Shown here: positions 28,193-37,643 of the stretch, piece by piece
Position numbering within the stretch: the first letter of the stretch is position 1
Layout of the letters: every line of letters begins with the position of its first letter
Assembly (NCBI GenBank): GCA_023665605.1
Contig: JAMPDP010000001.1
Span: 269,164 to 333,163, forward strand
DNA from: Candidatus Amulumruptor caecigallinarius
GTDB taxonomy: Bacteria; Bacteroidota; Bacteroidia; Bacteroidales; Muribaculaceae
DNA length: 64,000 bases
Direction: 5' to 3'
Made by a program: the position numbers and the translations under genes
The notes under the pieces: model-generated
Told to the model about the DNA's origin: nothing
What the model saw: the letters and a program-made list of their open reading frames with translations, nothing else
The model's database searches: none

Positions 28193-29529
28193 AAGGCTGC
28201 CACCTCCCCTCTGAGCAAGCACTCTCCCTCATCAAGGCCGCAGATCTCAGTCAGACGCACCGGCACGATGGTTCCGGCCAACGAGTCATCAGCCTCCACG
28301 GCCACTCGCAGATAGTTGTCGGTGAATCCGAGCAACGGCGTGTCTGTGTCACCCTCTTTTCGGTGCTCGAGTAGCACGGGGCGCGTTGTGCCGATGAAGC
28401 GCGCGGCAAATGAACGCACCTTGCTCTCGCTCAGGCGCAGCATCTCGGCAGTACGCCGCTGACGGTCGGCCGTGTTCACCACCCCGTCAAGGGTGAGGGC
28501 GCGGGTGCCTGGACGCTCGCTGTATGGGAACACGTGCAGACGCGATATGTCAAGGCTCTCCACCAGCCGGCGCGAGAGCTGATACTCCTCCTCGGTCTCG
28601 CCGCGTGCGCCGGTGATGAGGTCCACGCCTATGAAGGCATCAGGCATGGCACTGCGGATGGCAGCCACCTTGGCGACAAACAGTGCCGTGTCATAGTGGC
28701 GACGCATGAGCCGGAGCACGGTGTCGGAACCGCTTTGCAGCGGGGTGTGGAAGTGGGGCATGAAACTGCGTGACCCGGCCACGAAGCTGATGATGTCGTC
28801 ACTGAGCAAATCAGGCTCTATGGATGAGATGCGGTAACGGTCTATCCCCTCCACCTTGTCCAGCTCGCGTATCAGGTCAAGCAGCGTGTCTGAGCGGCCT
28901 TTGCCGAAGTCACCGATGTTCACGCCGGTGAGCACTATCTCGCGCCCTCCGTCAGCGGCAACTTGCTGTGCCTGTGCCAAGAGCTTGTCGATTGTGCCAC
29001 TGCGGCTGCGCCCGCGAGCCATCGGAATGGTGCAGTATGAGCAATAGTAGTCACACCCGTCCTGCACTTTGAGAAAGTGGCGGGTACGGTCGTCCGCGGA
29101 GCAGGCCGGCACAAACTCGCGGAGCTCACGCGAGGGGGGCACCTCGGTCACGGGGGCATGCTCTGCTTCCCAGCGGTCAAGGTACTCGGCAATGCGGCTC
29201 TTGGCATTGGTGCCAATCACGATGTCAACTCCCTCGATACCGCTCACTTCCTTGGGCTTTAATTGGGCGTAGCACCCGGTCACCAGCACCGTGGCATGCG
29301 GATGCCTCCGCACTATGCCTCGTATGGCCTGACGGCACTTCTTGTCGGCAAGCTCGGTGACGCTGCAGGTGTTCACCACCACCAAGTCAGGTTCCTCCCC
29401 ATCAGCAGCGCGCACGAAGCCTCTTTCGGCAAGCTGACGTCCCACCGAAGAACTTTCGGCAAAGTTGAGCTTGCAGCCGAAGGTGCGGAACATCACGCGG
29501 CGTGTACCGAAAGTGTCATTGTTAATCAT
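28189..29529 (-). CDS. mtaB: tRNA t6A37 methylthiotransferase MtaB
   Basis: Radical SAM enzyme that converts t6A37 in tRNA to ms2t6A37. It has the MtaB-type N-terminal domain start RTFGCKLNFAES with its iron-sulfur cysteines (GCK, NTCSV, VTGCYAQ), the radical SAM motif CDYYCSYC (near residue 160), the central SPDLL-like IEPDLLSDD region and a C-terminal TRAM domain. The GCKLN motif separates MtaB from MiaB and RimO. The length of 446 residues is normal. It overlaps the acyltransferase gene by four bases. Confidence 0.94.
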   Translation of the reverse strand: MINNDTFGTRRVMFRTFGCKLNFAESSSVGRQLAERGFVRAADGEEPDLVVVNTCSVTELADKKCRQAIRGIVRRHPHATVLVTGCYAQLKPKEVSGIEGVDIVIGTNAKSRIAEYLDRWEAEHAPVTEVPPSRELREFVPACSADDRTRHFLKVQDGCDYYCSYCTIPMARGRSRSGTIDKLLAQAQQVAADGGREIVLTGVNIGDFGKGRSDTLLDLIRELDKVEGIDRYRISSIEPDLLSDDIISFVAGSRSFMPHFHTPLQSGSDTVLRLMRRHYDTALFVAKVAAIRSAMPDAFIGVDLITGARGETEEEYQLSRRLVESLDISRLHVFPYSERPGTRALTLDGVVNTADRQRRTAEMLRLSESKVRSFAARFIGTTRPVLLEHRKEGDTDTPLLGFTDNYLRVAVEADDSLAGTIVPVRLTEICGLDEGECLLRGEVAAL

Positions 29530-29622
29530 GCAATGTGATGGTGGTAGGTTACTTAGAGCGCTCCTCAGGCACTTCTGTCGCGGAGACTCAGCACCTGCAC
29601 GTCATACCCCGCGGTCTCCCTC

Positions 29623-29871
29623 TCAGGGATTGTATAGGTCGGGGTTGAAGAAGTTAAGAATCTCCATGGAGTGCTCCAGCAGTGCGGGAGCCGGCCCCGC
29701 AGGATAGAGAGCAGCGGCCTCTGTGTAATCATTGATAGCCTCACGGCGGCGCTGGAGGCTCCAGAGTAGCTTGCCGCGGCTCACCAGCAGGTCAGCCTTG
29801 CTCTGGGCGTTGGCAGTGCCTTGGATTTTTGCAGTCAGCTCTGCTATGGCATTTGTGTCAGCCGTGGTCAT
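29623..29871 (-). CDS. Small TPR-like protein abutting tRNA-Leu
   Basis: An 82-residue protein beginning MTTADTNAIAELTAKI with a single TPR-like helix pair (LLVSRGKLLWSLQRRREAIN, DYTEAAALYPAG) and ending in MEILNFFNPDLYNP. I recall this tail from short conserved Bacteroidetes proteins of unknown function. Its ATG begins one base after the 3' end of the upstream tRNA-Leu on the same strand. No leader or ribosome-binding site is therefore possible after tRNA processing. Confidence 0.75.
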   Translation of the reverse strand: MTTADTNAIAELTAKIQGTANAQSKADLLVSRGKLLWSLQRRREAINDYTEAAALYPAGPAPALLEHSMEILNFFNPDLYNP

Positions 29872-29872
29872 G

Positions 29873-29956
29873 TGCTCGAAGCGGGACTCGAACCCGCACA
29901 GCCGCGATGGCCAAGGGATTTTAAGTCCCTCGTGTCTACCATTCCACCATTCGAGC
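29873..29956 (-). tRNA. tRNA-Leu (TAA anticodon)
   Basis: The acceptor GCTCGAA pairs with TTCGAGC with discriminator A. The sequence has the class II TGGTGGAATGGTAGACAC D-arm of tRNA-Leu, an anticodon stem GAGGGA-like arm around the anticodon TAA, a long variable arm and a T arm GCGGG/CCCGC. CCA is not encoded. The following base is immediately succeeded by the ATG of a small gene. Confidence 0.95.
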
Positions 29957-30029
29957 AGCCCTATATCAGGCTAAGAGGCCTGTTTAGGGTGAGGGCGGAG
30001 CTTTCGCCCCGCTAATGGGCTCAGATAAA

Positions 30030-30065
30030 TCTTATAAGTCTTATAAATCTTATAAGTCTTATAAG
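30030..30065. repeat. Four tandem 9-bp units with palindromic core
   Basis: Four consecutive copies of TCTTATAAG, the second ending in A, sit between the zinc-ribbon gene stop and tRNA-Leu. Each perfect unit contains the 8-bp palindrome CTTATAAG. The array could be a slippage product or a multi-site operator. Confidence 0.8.
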
Positions 30066-30076
30066 TCAACCGGCGT

Positions 30077-30847
30077 TTAGGCGTTCTCGGTGACGCCGGC
30101 GAGCTCGGGGTCAATCATGATGCGGCCGCAATACTCGCAGACGATAATCTTCTTGTGGAGCTTAATCTCCATCTGCTTCTGCGGCGGGATGCGGTTGAAG
30201 CAGCCACCGCATGCATTGCGCTGGATGTAGACGATACCCAGGCCGTTGCGGGCGTTCTTGCGGATGCGCTTGAAGGCGGTGAGGGTGCGGGCATCAATCT
30301 CGGGTTCGATGGCCTTGGCCTGCTCGCGGAGGTTCTCCTCATCCTGCTTGGTCTCGTTGACAATTTCTTCGAGCTCGGCGCGCTTCTCTGCGAGCACATG
30401 CTCCTGGTCGGCGAGCTTCTCGCGGGTAGATGCGGCCTCCACATTCTTCATGTCGATAGCACGCTCAGCCTCTACGATATGCTTCTGGGCGAGCTCGATC
30501 TCCAACGTCTGGAACTCTATCTCCTTGGTCAGAAGGTCAAACTCGCGGTTGTTGCGCACCTCGTCGAGCTGCTTCTTGTATTTCTCAATCTTGGCCTGGG
30601 CCTCGTTGATTTTCTCCTTTTCGGCGAGGCTCTTCTTGCGGAGGTCTTCCACTTCGCGCTTCTGGTTCTCGATGCGCGTCTGGAGGCCGGCTACGTTGTC
30701 TTCAAGGTCGCGCACCTCCAGAGGAAGCTCTCCGCGCACCGTGCGGATGCGGTCAATCTGCGACAGGAGGGTCTGCAGCTTGTAGAGGCTCTTGAGGCGC
30801 TCCTCAACGGAGTGGGTCTGCTCGGCTTGTTTGTTGTCTGTGGCCAT
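30077..30847 (-). CDS. Coiled-coil protein with C4 zinc ribbon
   Basis: A 256-residue protein with a long heptad-rich coiled coil (about residues 20-190) followed by a zinc ribbon with CGGCFNRI and CEYCGRIM as the two Cys-x-x-Cys knuckles. This architecture is the zf-RING_7 family found across bacteria, of uncertain molecular role; nucleic-acid binding has been proposed for relatives. It lies 6 bases downstream of the NIF3-like gene, a pairing seen in other genomes. The start MATDNKQAEQ is unambiguous. Confidence 0.9.
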   Translation of the reverse strand: MATDNKQAEQTHSVEERLKSLYKLQTLLSQIDRIRTVRGELPLEVRDLEDNVAGLQTRIENQKREVEDLRKKSLAEKEKINEAQAKIEKYKKQLDEVRNNREFDLLTKEIEFQTLEIELAQKHIVEAERAIDMKNVEAASTREKLADQEHVLAEKRAELEEIVNETKQDEENLREQAKAIEPEIDARTLTAFKRIRKNARNGLGIVYIQRNACGGCFNRIPPQKQMEIKLHKKIIVCEYCGRIMIDPELAGVTENA

Positions 30848-30853
30848 TGTGGA

Positions 30854-31645
30854 TTACAGATATAATATTGGGTTTGTTTCTCGTGATTGCTGAACTGCAA
30901 AGTTAGGAAATTTTTCCCTAATAATGCGCTCTATGATTGACTTGGTACATTCCTCGCTCTCGAAGTGGCCGATGTCGGCCAACAGTATGCGCGGCGCATA
31001 GTCCACAAACTTGTGGTAGGAGGTGTCGGAGGTGACATAGGCATCAGCACCGGCAGCTATGGCCATGTCAATCATGGAGGAGCCGCTGCCGCCGCACAGA
31101 GCCACCCGGCTCACTGATCGGCGTCCGGGACGCTTGTCGGGATCGGAGCTGCGCACTACCGGCGAGCGCATGGCTCTCTTGACTCGCTCCACGAAGACTT
31201 CCCACTCCTCGGGCTCAGGGAGCGAGCCGATGGCACCGCCACCACTGCGGGTGTCGAGGGGAGTGACATCGCGCAGACCGAGCCGCGAGGCTATCACATG
31301 CGACACGCCGTAAGGAGCCGGGGCATTGTCAAGCGCGGTGTGGAGGGCATAGATGCCCACCCCCTTGTCTATGGCGCGGAGCACGGTCTGTTCCACCATA
31401 GTGAGTCCGGTGATGCTTTTCAGCCCGCTGAACAGTGAGGGGTGATGGCTCACCACCATGTTGCAGCCGCGTGCCACGGCCTCATCGACTCTCTCGGGAG
31501 AGGCATCGACGCACACAAGCACGCCGGTACACACCCGCTGCGGGTCGCCCACCTGCCAGCCGCAGTTGTCATAACCTTCCTGGAGCTGCAGTGGAGCGCG
31601 CTCCTCAAGGGCAGCTGCTATATCGGCACAGCGCAGTTCTGTCAT
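30854..31645 (-). CDS. NIF3-like dinuclear metal protein
   Basis: NIF3/YbgI (DUF34) family protein, usually a toroidal hexamer binding two metals; a GTP cyclohydrolase-like or metal-maintenance role has been proposed but is not settled. Metal-site motifs are [10 protein letters not shown] near residue 66 and [10 protein letters not shown] near the C-terminus. The length of 263 residues is the short form, without the inserted PII-like domain of longer relatives. Its ATG overlaps the aspS stop (ATGA). Confidence 0.92.
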   Translation of the reverse strand: MTELRCADIAAALEERAPLQLQEGYDNCGWQVGDPQRVCTGVLVCVDASPERVDEAVARGCNMVVSHHPSLFSGLKSITGLTMVEQTVLRAIDKGVGIYALHTALDNAPAPYGVSHVIASRLGLRDVTPLDTRSGGGAIGSLPEPEEWEVFVERVKRAMRSPVVRSSDPDKRPGRRSVSRVALCGGSGSSMIDMAIAAGADAYVTSDTSYHKFVDYAPRILLADIGHFESEECTKSIIERIIREKFPNFAVQQSRETNPILYL

Positions 31646-33405
31646 TTCTTGTCGGCTGGCTCCGCCAGACGGATGCAGAGCTCCTGAAGCTGCGAGTCAT
31701 CGATAGCGCTCGGAGCGTCTATCATGGTGTCGCGGCCGGAGTTGTTCTTGGGGAATGCTATGACATCACGTATCGAGTCAAGCCCGGCAAGGATGCTCAC
31801 GAAGCGGTCAAAGCCAAAGGCGAGGCCGCCGTGAGGGGGTGCTCCGAACTTGAAGGCATCCATAAGGAAGCCAAACTTATAGCGGGCATCCTCGTCGCTG
31901 AGGCCAAGGAGCTTGAACATCTTCTGCTGCAGGTCACTCTCATGGATACGGATTGAGCCACCCCCGAGCTCGTTGCCGTTCACCACCATGTCGTAGGCTG
32001 TGGCGCGGACCTCGCCGGTGGCAGTGTCGAGCTTGTCGATATCCTCCGGGTTGGGTGACGTGAAGGGGTGGTGCATGGCGTAGTAGCGCTGAGTCTCGTC
32101 ATCCCACTCAAACAGAGGGAAGTCTATCACCCACAGGCAGCTGAACTTCTGCGGGTCACGCAGACCGAGACGTGAGCCCATCTCCAGACGGAGCTCGCAG
32201 AGCTGCTTGCGGGTCTTCATAGTGGCACCGGCGAGGATGAGCATCAGGTCGCCGGGCTTTGCTCCACCCTTGTCGAGCCATCCACGGAGCTGGTCGTCTG
32301 TGAAGAACTTGCCCACGGAACTCTTGATGGAGCCGTCGACTTCGAGCTTCACCCACATCATGCCCTTGGCGCCAACCTGCGGACGCTTCACAAAGTCGGT
32401 GAGCTGGTCGAGCTGCTTGCGGGTGTAACCGGCGCAGCCGGGAGCGACGATGGCTCCCACATACTCGGCATCGTCCATCACGCTGAAACCGCTGCCGGCG
32501 GTGAGCTCCTTCAGCTCCACAAACTCCATGCCGAAGCGGGTGTCAGGCTTGTCGGAGCCGTACAGACGCATGGCATCGGCCCAGGTCATGCGGGGGAACG
32601 GGTCGGTGAAGTCTATATCCTTCACATACTTGAAGATATGTTTCACCAGACCCTCAAACATCTGCAGCACATCCTCCTGCTCGACGAACGACATCTCGCA
32701 GTCGATCTGTGTGAACTCGGGCTGACGGTCGGCGCGCAGGTCTTCGTCACGGAAGCACTTCACTATCTGGAAGTAACGGTCGAAGCCGCTCACCATAAGC
32801 AGCTGCTTGAACGTCTGGGGGGACTGCGGCAGGGCGTAGAACTCGCCGGGATTCATGCGCGAGGGCACCACGAAGTCGCGGGCACCCTCGGGGGTGGACT
32901 TGATGAGTACGGGGGTCTCCACTTCCAGGAAGCCCTTGGAGTCGAGATAACGGCGTATCTCGAAGGCCATGCGGTGACGCAGCTCAAGGTTGCGGCGCAC
33001 AGCGTTGCGGCGCAGGTCGAGGTAACGGAAGCGCAAACGCAGCTCATCGCCGCCATCGGTGTCATCCTCAATGGTGAAGGGGGGTACCTCCGAAGGGTTA
33101 AGCACCTTCAGCTCCGTGGCGGCAATCTCGATGTCGCCGGTGGGGAGGTTGGGGTTCTTGGAGGTACGCTCGGTGACTGTACCGGTCACCTGCACCACAT
33201 ACTCGCGCCCGAGCTTGTTGGCAGCTTCGGTCAGAACGACGTTGTCTTCCTCAGTGAAGACTATCTGGGTGATACCGTAGCGGTCACGGAGGTCTACAAA
33301 GGTCATGCCGCCCATCTTGCGGGTGCGTTGCACCCACCCGGCGAGTGTCACCGTGGTGCCGGCATCGGCGAGACGAAGCTCGCCGCATGTTTTGGTTCTG
33401 AACAT
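31642..33405 (-). CDS. aspS: Aspartyl-tRNA synthetase
   Basis: Class II synthetase charging tRNA-Asp. The N-terminal OB-fold anticodon-binding domain ([24 protein letters not shown]) precedes the catalytic domain. That domain has motif 1, motif 2 ([18 protein letters not shown]) and motif 3 ([13 protein letters not shown]), with the bacterial insertion domain between motifs 2 and 3. The length of 587 residues is normal for the bacterial type. It lies downstream of lpxA and is coupled to the NIF3-like gene. Confidence 0.98.
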   Translation of the reverse strand: MFRTKTCGELRLADAGTTVTLAGWVQRTRKMGGMTFVDLRDRYGITQIVFTEEDNVVLTEAANKLGREYVVQVTGTVTERTSKNPNLPTGDIEIAATELKVLNPSEVPPFTIEDDTDGGDELRLRFRYLDLRRNAVRRNLELRHRMAFEIRRYLDSKGFLEVETPVLIKSTPEGARDFVVPSRMNPGEFYALPQSPQTFKQLLMVSGFDRYFQIVKCFRDEDLRADRQPEFTQIDCEMSFVEQEDVLQMFEGLVKHIFKYVKDIDFTDPFPRMTWADAMRLYGSDKPDTRFGMEFVELKELTAGSGFSVMDDAEYVGAIVAPGCAGYTRKQLDQLTDFVKRPQVGAKGMMWVKLEVDGSIKSSVGKFFTDDQLRGWLDKGGAKPGDLMLILAGATMKTRKQLCELRLEMGSRLGLRDPQKFSCLWVIDFPLFEWDDETQRYYAMHHPFTSPNPEDIDKLDTATGEVRATAYDMVVNGNELGGGSIRIHESDLQQKMFKLLGLSDEDARYKFGFLMDAFKFGAPPHGGLAFGFDRFVSILAGLDSIRDVIAFPKNNSGRDTMIDAPSAIDDSQLQELCIRLAEPADKK

Positions 33406-33465
33406 GTTATCAGTGATATGGACCGGGAGGGTGTGGCCACACTCCCGCAGGTGTGTTTGTCTGGA

Positions 33466-34242
33466 TTATACGTAACCGCGAATGATGCCGCGCTTGGAGT
33501 TGCGCACGAACATTACTATCTCGTCGCGCTCGGCAGTGGCGGGAAGTTCGGCCTCTATGCGCTCCACAGCATCGGTGTTGTTGAGGCCGGAGAGGTAGAG
33601 GTAACGGTAGATTTCCTGGATTTCGCGGATCACTTCGCTGGAGAAGTTGCGGCGGCGCAGCCCCACTGAGTTGATGCCGGCGTAGGCTATCGGCTCACGG
33701 GCAGCTTTGACGTAGGGGGGGATATCCTTGTTGATGAGCGCACCGCCCTGAATCATCACGTGTGCGCCAATGTGGCAGAACTGGTGCACAAGAGCACCGC
33801 CGCCTATGATGGCATAGTTGTCCACCACCACCTCGCCGGCAAGTTGGGTGGCATTGCTCATTATCACATGGTCGCCCACTACGCAATCATGTGCCACGTG
33901 GCAGTAAGCCATAATCAGACAGTTCTTACCCACCACGGTACGCCCCTTGGCGGCGGTGCCGCGGTTTACGGTGACGCACTCGCGGATCACGGTGTTGTCG
34001 CCGATGATGGCCGTGGTCTCCTCACCGCGGAATTTCAGATCCTGCGGGATGGCGGAGATGACAGCTCCGGGGAAGATGGTGACGTTCTTGCCGATACGCG
34101 CACCCTCGAGGATGGTGACATTGCTGCCGATACGTGTGCCTTCGCCGATCTCCACATTCTTGTCGATGGTGACGAACGGCTCGATTACCACGGTATCGGC
34201 AATCTTGGCGTCGGGGTGGACGTAGCTTAACGGTTGCTTCAT
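33466..34242 (-). CDS. lpxA: UDP-GlcNAc acyltransferase
   Basis: First enzyme of lipid A synthesis, transferring a 3-hydroxyacyl chain from ACP to UDP-GlcNAc. The left-handed beta-helix hexapeptide repeats are obvious (for example IGEGTRIGSNVTILEGARIG), the catalytic histidine lies in MAYCHVAHDCVVGD, and the family motifs IQGGALINKDIPPYVKA and INSVGLRRRNF are present. It is 38 bases downstream of the fused lpxC/fabZ gene, as is common in Bacteroidetes. Confidence 0.97.
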   Translation of the reverse strand: MKQPLSYVHPDAKIADTVVIEPFVTIDKNVEIGEGTRIGSNVTILEGARIGKNVTIFPGAVISAIPQDLKFRGEETTAIIGDNTVIRECVTVNRGTAAKGRTVVGKNCLIMAYCHVAHDCVVGDHVIMSNATQLAGEVVVDNYAIIGGGALVHQFCHIGAHVMIQGGALINKDIPPYVKAAREPIAYAGINSVGLRRRNFSSEVIREIQEIYRYLYLSGLNNTDAVERIEAELPATAERDEIVMFVRNSKRGIIRGYV

Positions 34243-34280
34243 TGCTCTTTCGGTGTGTTTTTATGAAATAGAGGTGAAGG

Positions 34281-35663
34281 TCACTTGTTCTTGATAATCT
34301 GTGCCATGAACTCGCACTCGGTGACAATCTTGTCACCGACGAAGGCGTAACCCTTCATCACGGCGCATCCGCGGCGAAGCTCTGTCATGAACGACACGTG
34401 GAACAGCAGCGTGTCGCCCGGCACCACCTTCTGACGGAACTTCACGTTGTCTATCTTCATGAAGTAGGTGCTGTAATGCTCAGGATCGGGAAGCTGCGAG
34501 AGCACCAGGATGCCTCCGGTCTGAGCCATAGCTTCCACCTGGAGTACGCCGGGCATCACCGGTTCCTGCGGGAAGTGGCCCTGGAAGAAGGGCTCGTTGG
34601 TGGTCACATTCTTCACGCCGACTATGTAATTGGTGCCGCGCTCTATGATTTTGTCAATAAGCAGGAACGGATAGCGGTGAGGCAGCAGGTCGCGGATCTG
34701 GTTGTTGTCAAGCAGTGCAGGCTTGTTGGGGTCATAAACCGGGGCTTGCACCTCCTGGCGCTTCAGTTCCTTACGCACTTTCTTGGCGAAGGTGGTGTTG
34801 ATGGTGTGCCCGGGGCGTGTGGCTATCACCTTACCGCGCAGGGGGCGGCCTATCAGTGCAAGGTCGCCAATCACGTCAAGCAGCTTGTGGCGAGCGGGCT
34901 CGTTGGCATAGGCCAGAGGGCGATTGTTGATGTAGCCGAACTCGCTCACGTCCTTGCGGGGAACGTTCATCAGGTCGGCCAGTCGGTCAAGCTCGCTCTG
35001 GGGCATCTCGCGGTCATACACCACGATGGCGTTGTCGAGGTCGCCACCCTTTATCAGGCCGGCCTTGAGCAGCGGCTCCACCTCACGGACGAATACGAAA
35101 GTGCGGCTCCCGCTCACCTCTGTCGCGAAGCTGTCAAGGCTCTCAAGAGCGGCATACTGGTTGGAGAGAACGGGGGAGTCGAAGTCCACCATCACGTCTA
35201 AGCTGAAGTGGTCGTCGGGGAGTACCACGATGGAAGCTCCGGTGGCCTCATCTTTCAGCTCCATGCGCTGACGCACGATGTAAAACTCCTTGTCGGCGTT
35301 CTGCTCGTCAAGGCCGCAGGCAGCGATTTTCTCCACATACTCGCGGGAGCTGCCGTCAAGTATAGGCATCTCCGCACCGTTAAGCTCAATGATGCAATTG
35401 TCGATGCCGGCGGCGTAGAGAGCTGCCATGGCGTGTTCTATGGTGCTGACGGAGGCTTCTCCCTTGGTCACTGTGGTGCCTCGGTCGGTGCTGACCACGT
35501 TCTCGGCCACGGCATCAACCTCGGGGGCTCCGTCGAGGTCGGTGCGACGGAATTTGTAGCCGGTGCCTTCGGGCGCGGGGTTGAAGGTGGCTGTAATCTG
35601 TGCTCCGGTATGCAAGCCCTTTCCGCTGACGCTGAACGGGGCCTTTAAGGTTATCTGCTTCAT
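34281..35663 (-). CDS. lpxC/fabZ: Bifunctional LpxC deacetylase / FabZ dehydratase
   Basis: Fusion protein typical of Bacteroidetes. Residues 1-300 are LpxC, the committed zinc deacetylase of lipid A synthesis, with [18 protein letters not shown] and the C-terminal [16 protein letters not shown]. Residues 310-460 are FabZ, a 3-hydroxyacyl-ACP dehydratase of fatty-acid synthesis, with [14 protein letters not shown] and the active-site [20 protein letters not shown]. Fusing the two couples the shared 3-hydroxyacyl precursor pool to lipid A. It is flanked by lpxD and lpxA. Confidence 0.97.
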   Translation of the reverse strand: MKQITLKAPFSVSGKGLHTGAQITATFNPAPEGTGYKFRRTDLDGAPEVDAVAENVVSTDRGTTVTKGEASVSTIEHAMAALYAAGIDNCIIELNGAEMPILDGSSREYVEKIAACGLDEQNADKEFYIVRQRMELKDEATGASIVVLPDDHFSLDVMVDFDSPVLSNQYAALESLDSFATEVSGSRTFVFVREVEPLLKAGLIKGGDLDNAIVVYDREMPQSELDRLADLMNVPRKDVSEFGYINNRPLAYANEPARHKLLDVIGDLALIGRPLRGKVIATRPGHTINTTFAKKVRKELKRQEVQAPVYDPNKPALLDNNQIRDLLPHRYPFLLIDKIIERGTNYIVGVKNVTTNEPFFQGHFPQEPVMPGVLQVEAMAQTGGILVLSQLPDPEHYSTYFMKIDNVKFRQKVVPGDTLLFHVSFMTELRRGCAVMKGYAFVGDKIVTECEFMAQIIKNK

Positions 35664-35801
35664 ATCTGGGGTGTCTTTGATTGCGGGTGGGAGAAATGAG
35701 ATGATTGGAGTCGTATGTGGGTGAGAGTGGCTGTGGGCTGCGACCGTTGGGTGAGAGTGGGAGGAAACGGAAGGAAGTGGCTGCCGTTGGGAACCGTTGG
35801 G

Positions 35802-36806
35802 TTAGCCTTTGGCTCGACCTTTGAACAGATCGCCAAGACGCTTTATGTACACCACATTTTTGGCATACTCACGCATTGGGATAGCCGGTGAACCCATGTA
35901 GCGTGCGCCGTCAGGGATGGACGAGGCCACGCCGCTCTGGGCACCGATCTGCACGCCGTCGCCCACGCTGATGTGGCCGGCAAGTCCCACCTGACCGCCT
36001 ATCATGCAACGGCTGCCTACCTTGGTGCTCCCGGCAATGCCGGCCTGCGCGGCCATCACGGTATGGGCCCCCACGCGGCAGTTGTGGGCCACCTGGATGA
36101 GGTTGTCGAGCTTCACGCCATGCTCCACCACGGTGGAACCCATCGTAGCGCGGTCAACAGTGGTGTTGGCGCCAATCTCCACGTCATCGCCGATGGTGAC
36201 GTTGCCTATCTGGGGGATTTTCTCGTAGCCGTTGGCTCCGGGAGCGAATCCGAATCCGTCAGCACCTATCACTGCTCCGGAGTGGATGATGCAGCGCGCG
36301 CCGATCTTGCAGCCGTGATACACCTTGGCACCGGGATATATGACCGTACCGGGGCCAATCTCAACGCCTGTGCCTACATAAGCCTGCGGGTAGATCTTCA
36401 CATCGTCGGCAAGCTGAGTGCCATCGCCCACGTAGGCGAACGCACCTATATATATATGCTCGCCCAGAGTGGCACCGCGGCCTATGTGGCTCGGCTCCTC
36501 AATCCCCTCGGGATGCTTCTGGAGCATCTGCTGGGCCATGGTTAGCAGGTGGGCGACCGTGGCATACGGGTCGTCCACTCGTATCAGTGTCGCACTCACG
36601 GGGTGCTCGGCCACAAAGTCGCGGCGCACCAACACCGCTGAGGAGCCGGTCTTGTAGATGTAAGGCGTGTATTTCGGATTGGCCAGGAATGAGAGGGCTC
36701 CGGGGCCCCCCTCCTCGATTTTGGCGAAGTCGTTGATGAGGACGTCACCGTCACCCTCTACGGTTCCGCCCACCATTCCGGCTATCTGATTGGCTGTAAA
36801 TTCCAT
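35802..36806 (-). CDS. lpxD: UDP-3-O-acylglucosamine N-acyltransferase
   Basis: Third enzyme of lipid A synthesis, adding the N-linked 3-hydroxyacyl chain. It starts [20 protein letters not shown] with the uridine-binding N-domain, followed by hexapeptide repeats and the catalytic region [27 protein letters not shown]. The frame extends to 36839, but the family N-terminus and a -7-like element at 36836-36844 support 36806. It heads the lpxD-lpxC/fabZ-lpxA unit. The spacer to lpxC/fabZ (35664-35801) contains repeated GTTGGG and GGTGAGAGTGG units. Confidence 0.96.
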   Translation of the reverse strand: MEFTANQIAGMVGGTVEGDGDVLINDFAKIEEGGPGALSFLANPKYTPYIYKTGSSAVLVRRDFVAEHPVSATLIRVDDPYATVAHLLTMAQQMLQKHPEGIEEPSHIGRGATLGEHIYIGAFAYVGDGTQLADDVKIYPQAYVGTGVEIGPGTVIYPGAKVYHGCKIGARCIIHSGAVIGADGFGFAPGANGYEKIPQIGNVTIGDDVEIGANTTVDRATMGSTVVEHGVKLDNLIQVAHNCRVGAHTVMAAQAGIAGSTKVGSRCMIGGQVGLAGHISVGDGVQIGAQSGVASSIPDGARYMGSPAIPMREYAKNVVYIKRLGDLFKGRAKG

Positions 36807-36835
36807 TCTTTTGAAGTATGGGTGTGTTACAATGT

Positions 36836-36844
36836 GCAAAGTTC
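36836..36844 (-). promoter_or_regulatory. Possible -7 element for lpxD
   Basis: GAACTTTGC on the minus strand differs from TAnnTTTG at the first base, 29 bases upstream of the lpxD ATG. Confidence 0.4.
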
Positions 36845-36882
36845 GTAAAAAAATCCGAATTTCACGTCATAAGCCTCGCGGG

Positions 36883-37569
36883 TCACTTCACCTTGAACAT
36901 ATATCCGGCGGTGACTTCTATCGAAGTGACGCGCGAGGCGTTGAAGGTATCGGCTTTACTCCCCGGGAAGACGTTCCCAAGACCGTAGTAATAGCGTGCT
37001 TCTATGAGCACGCTCTGACGCGGGGTTACGCGCCACTCGCACCCTATGCCGGCGGTGATGCCGTAGTCTATCCGGTGGCTGGCATCGAGGGTCAGCTCGT
37101 CTGTCTGACGATCCTTGGGATAGGGCGATGAGGGGAGGGCTGCGGAGTGATAGTCGAAATTGGCACTTATCTTGTCTGACACCATGAAGGCTATCTCGGG
37201 ACCGAGGTTGATGAAGCACTTGAACCGCTTGGGGCCGAAGAAGATATGCGTCATCACCGGAATGTCAATGTACGTCAGGGTACGCTTGTAGCTCCAGGGC
37301 ATCCCGGGGTCATAGCTCTCGGCCCAGCCGCGCTGGGCTATGTTGACCTCGGCCATCACGCCCACGCACTTCTCCTCGGCATAGCGCACGGCAGCGCCGG
37401 CGGTGAAGCCAGTGAGCATACCCTGGTCTACGCGTGGCGAGAACGACATCTGCGACATTGTGGCTCCCGCATGTGCTCCCACGCTAAGCCTTGGGGCATA
37501 TGTGCGTTGAGCAGCCGCGGGCAGCACTGCCGCTATCATAATGGCTGTTATAATGGCTTTCAAGCGCAT
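36883..37569 (-). CDS. Outer-membrane beta-barrel protein (porin family)
   Basis: A small predicted beta-barrel (228 residues) with a signal peptide (MRLKAIITAIMIAAVLPAAAQ), alternating aromatic/hydrophobic strands (GVMAEVNIAQRGW, TLTYIDIPVMTHIFF, YGITAGIGCEWRV) and a terminal strand ending in GYMFKVK. It resembles the OMP_b-brl_2/PorT-like group of Bacteroidetes. The frame is open to 37647, overlapping the upstream gene, but the signal peptide fixes the start at 37569. It follows the LysM protein gene by 74 bases. Confidence 0.85.
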   Translation of the reverse strand: MRLKAIITAIMIAAVLPAAAQRTYAPRLSVGAHAGATMSQMSFSPRVDQGMLTGFTAGAAVRYAEEKCVGVMAEVNIAQRGWAESYDPGMPWSYKRTLTYIDIPVMTHIFFGPKRFKCFINLGPEIAFMVSDKISANFDYHSAALPSSPYPKDRQTDELTLDASHRIDYGITAGIGCEWRVTPRQSVLIEARYYYGLGNVFPGSKADTFNASRVTSIEVTAGYMFKVK

Positions 37570-37643
37570 ATCACCGTAAATGAAGGGGCCGGTGCCTCCT
37601 GCCTTGTGATGCAACTGAATGTTATGCCTGTAAGCACGGAAGT

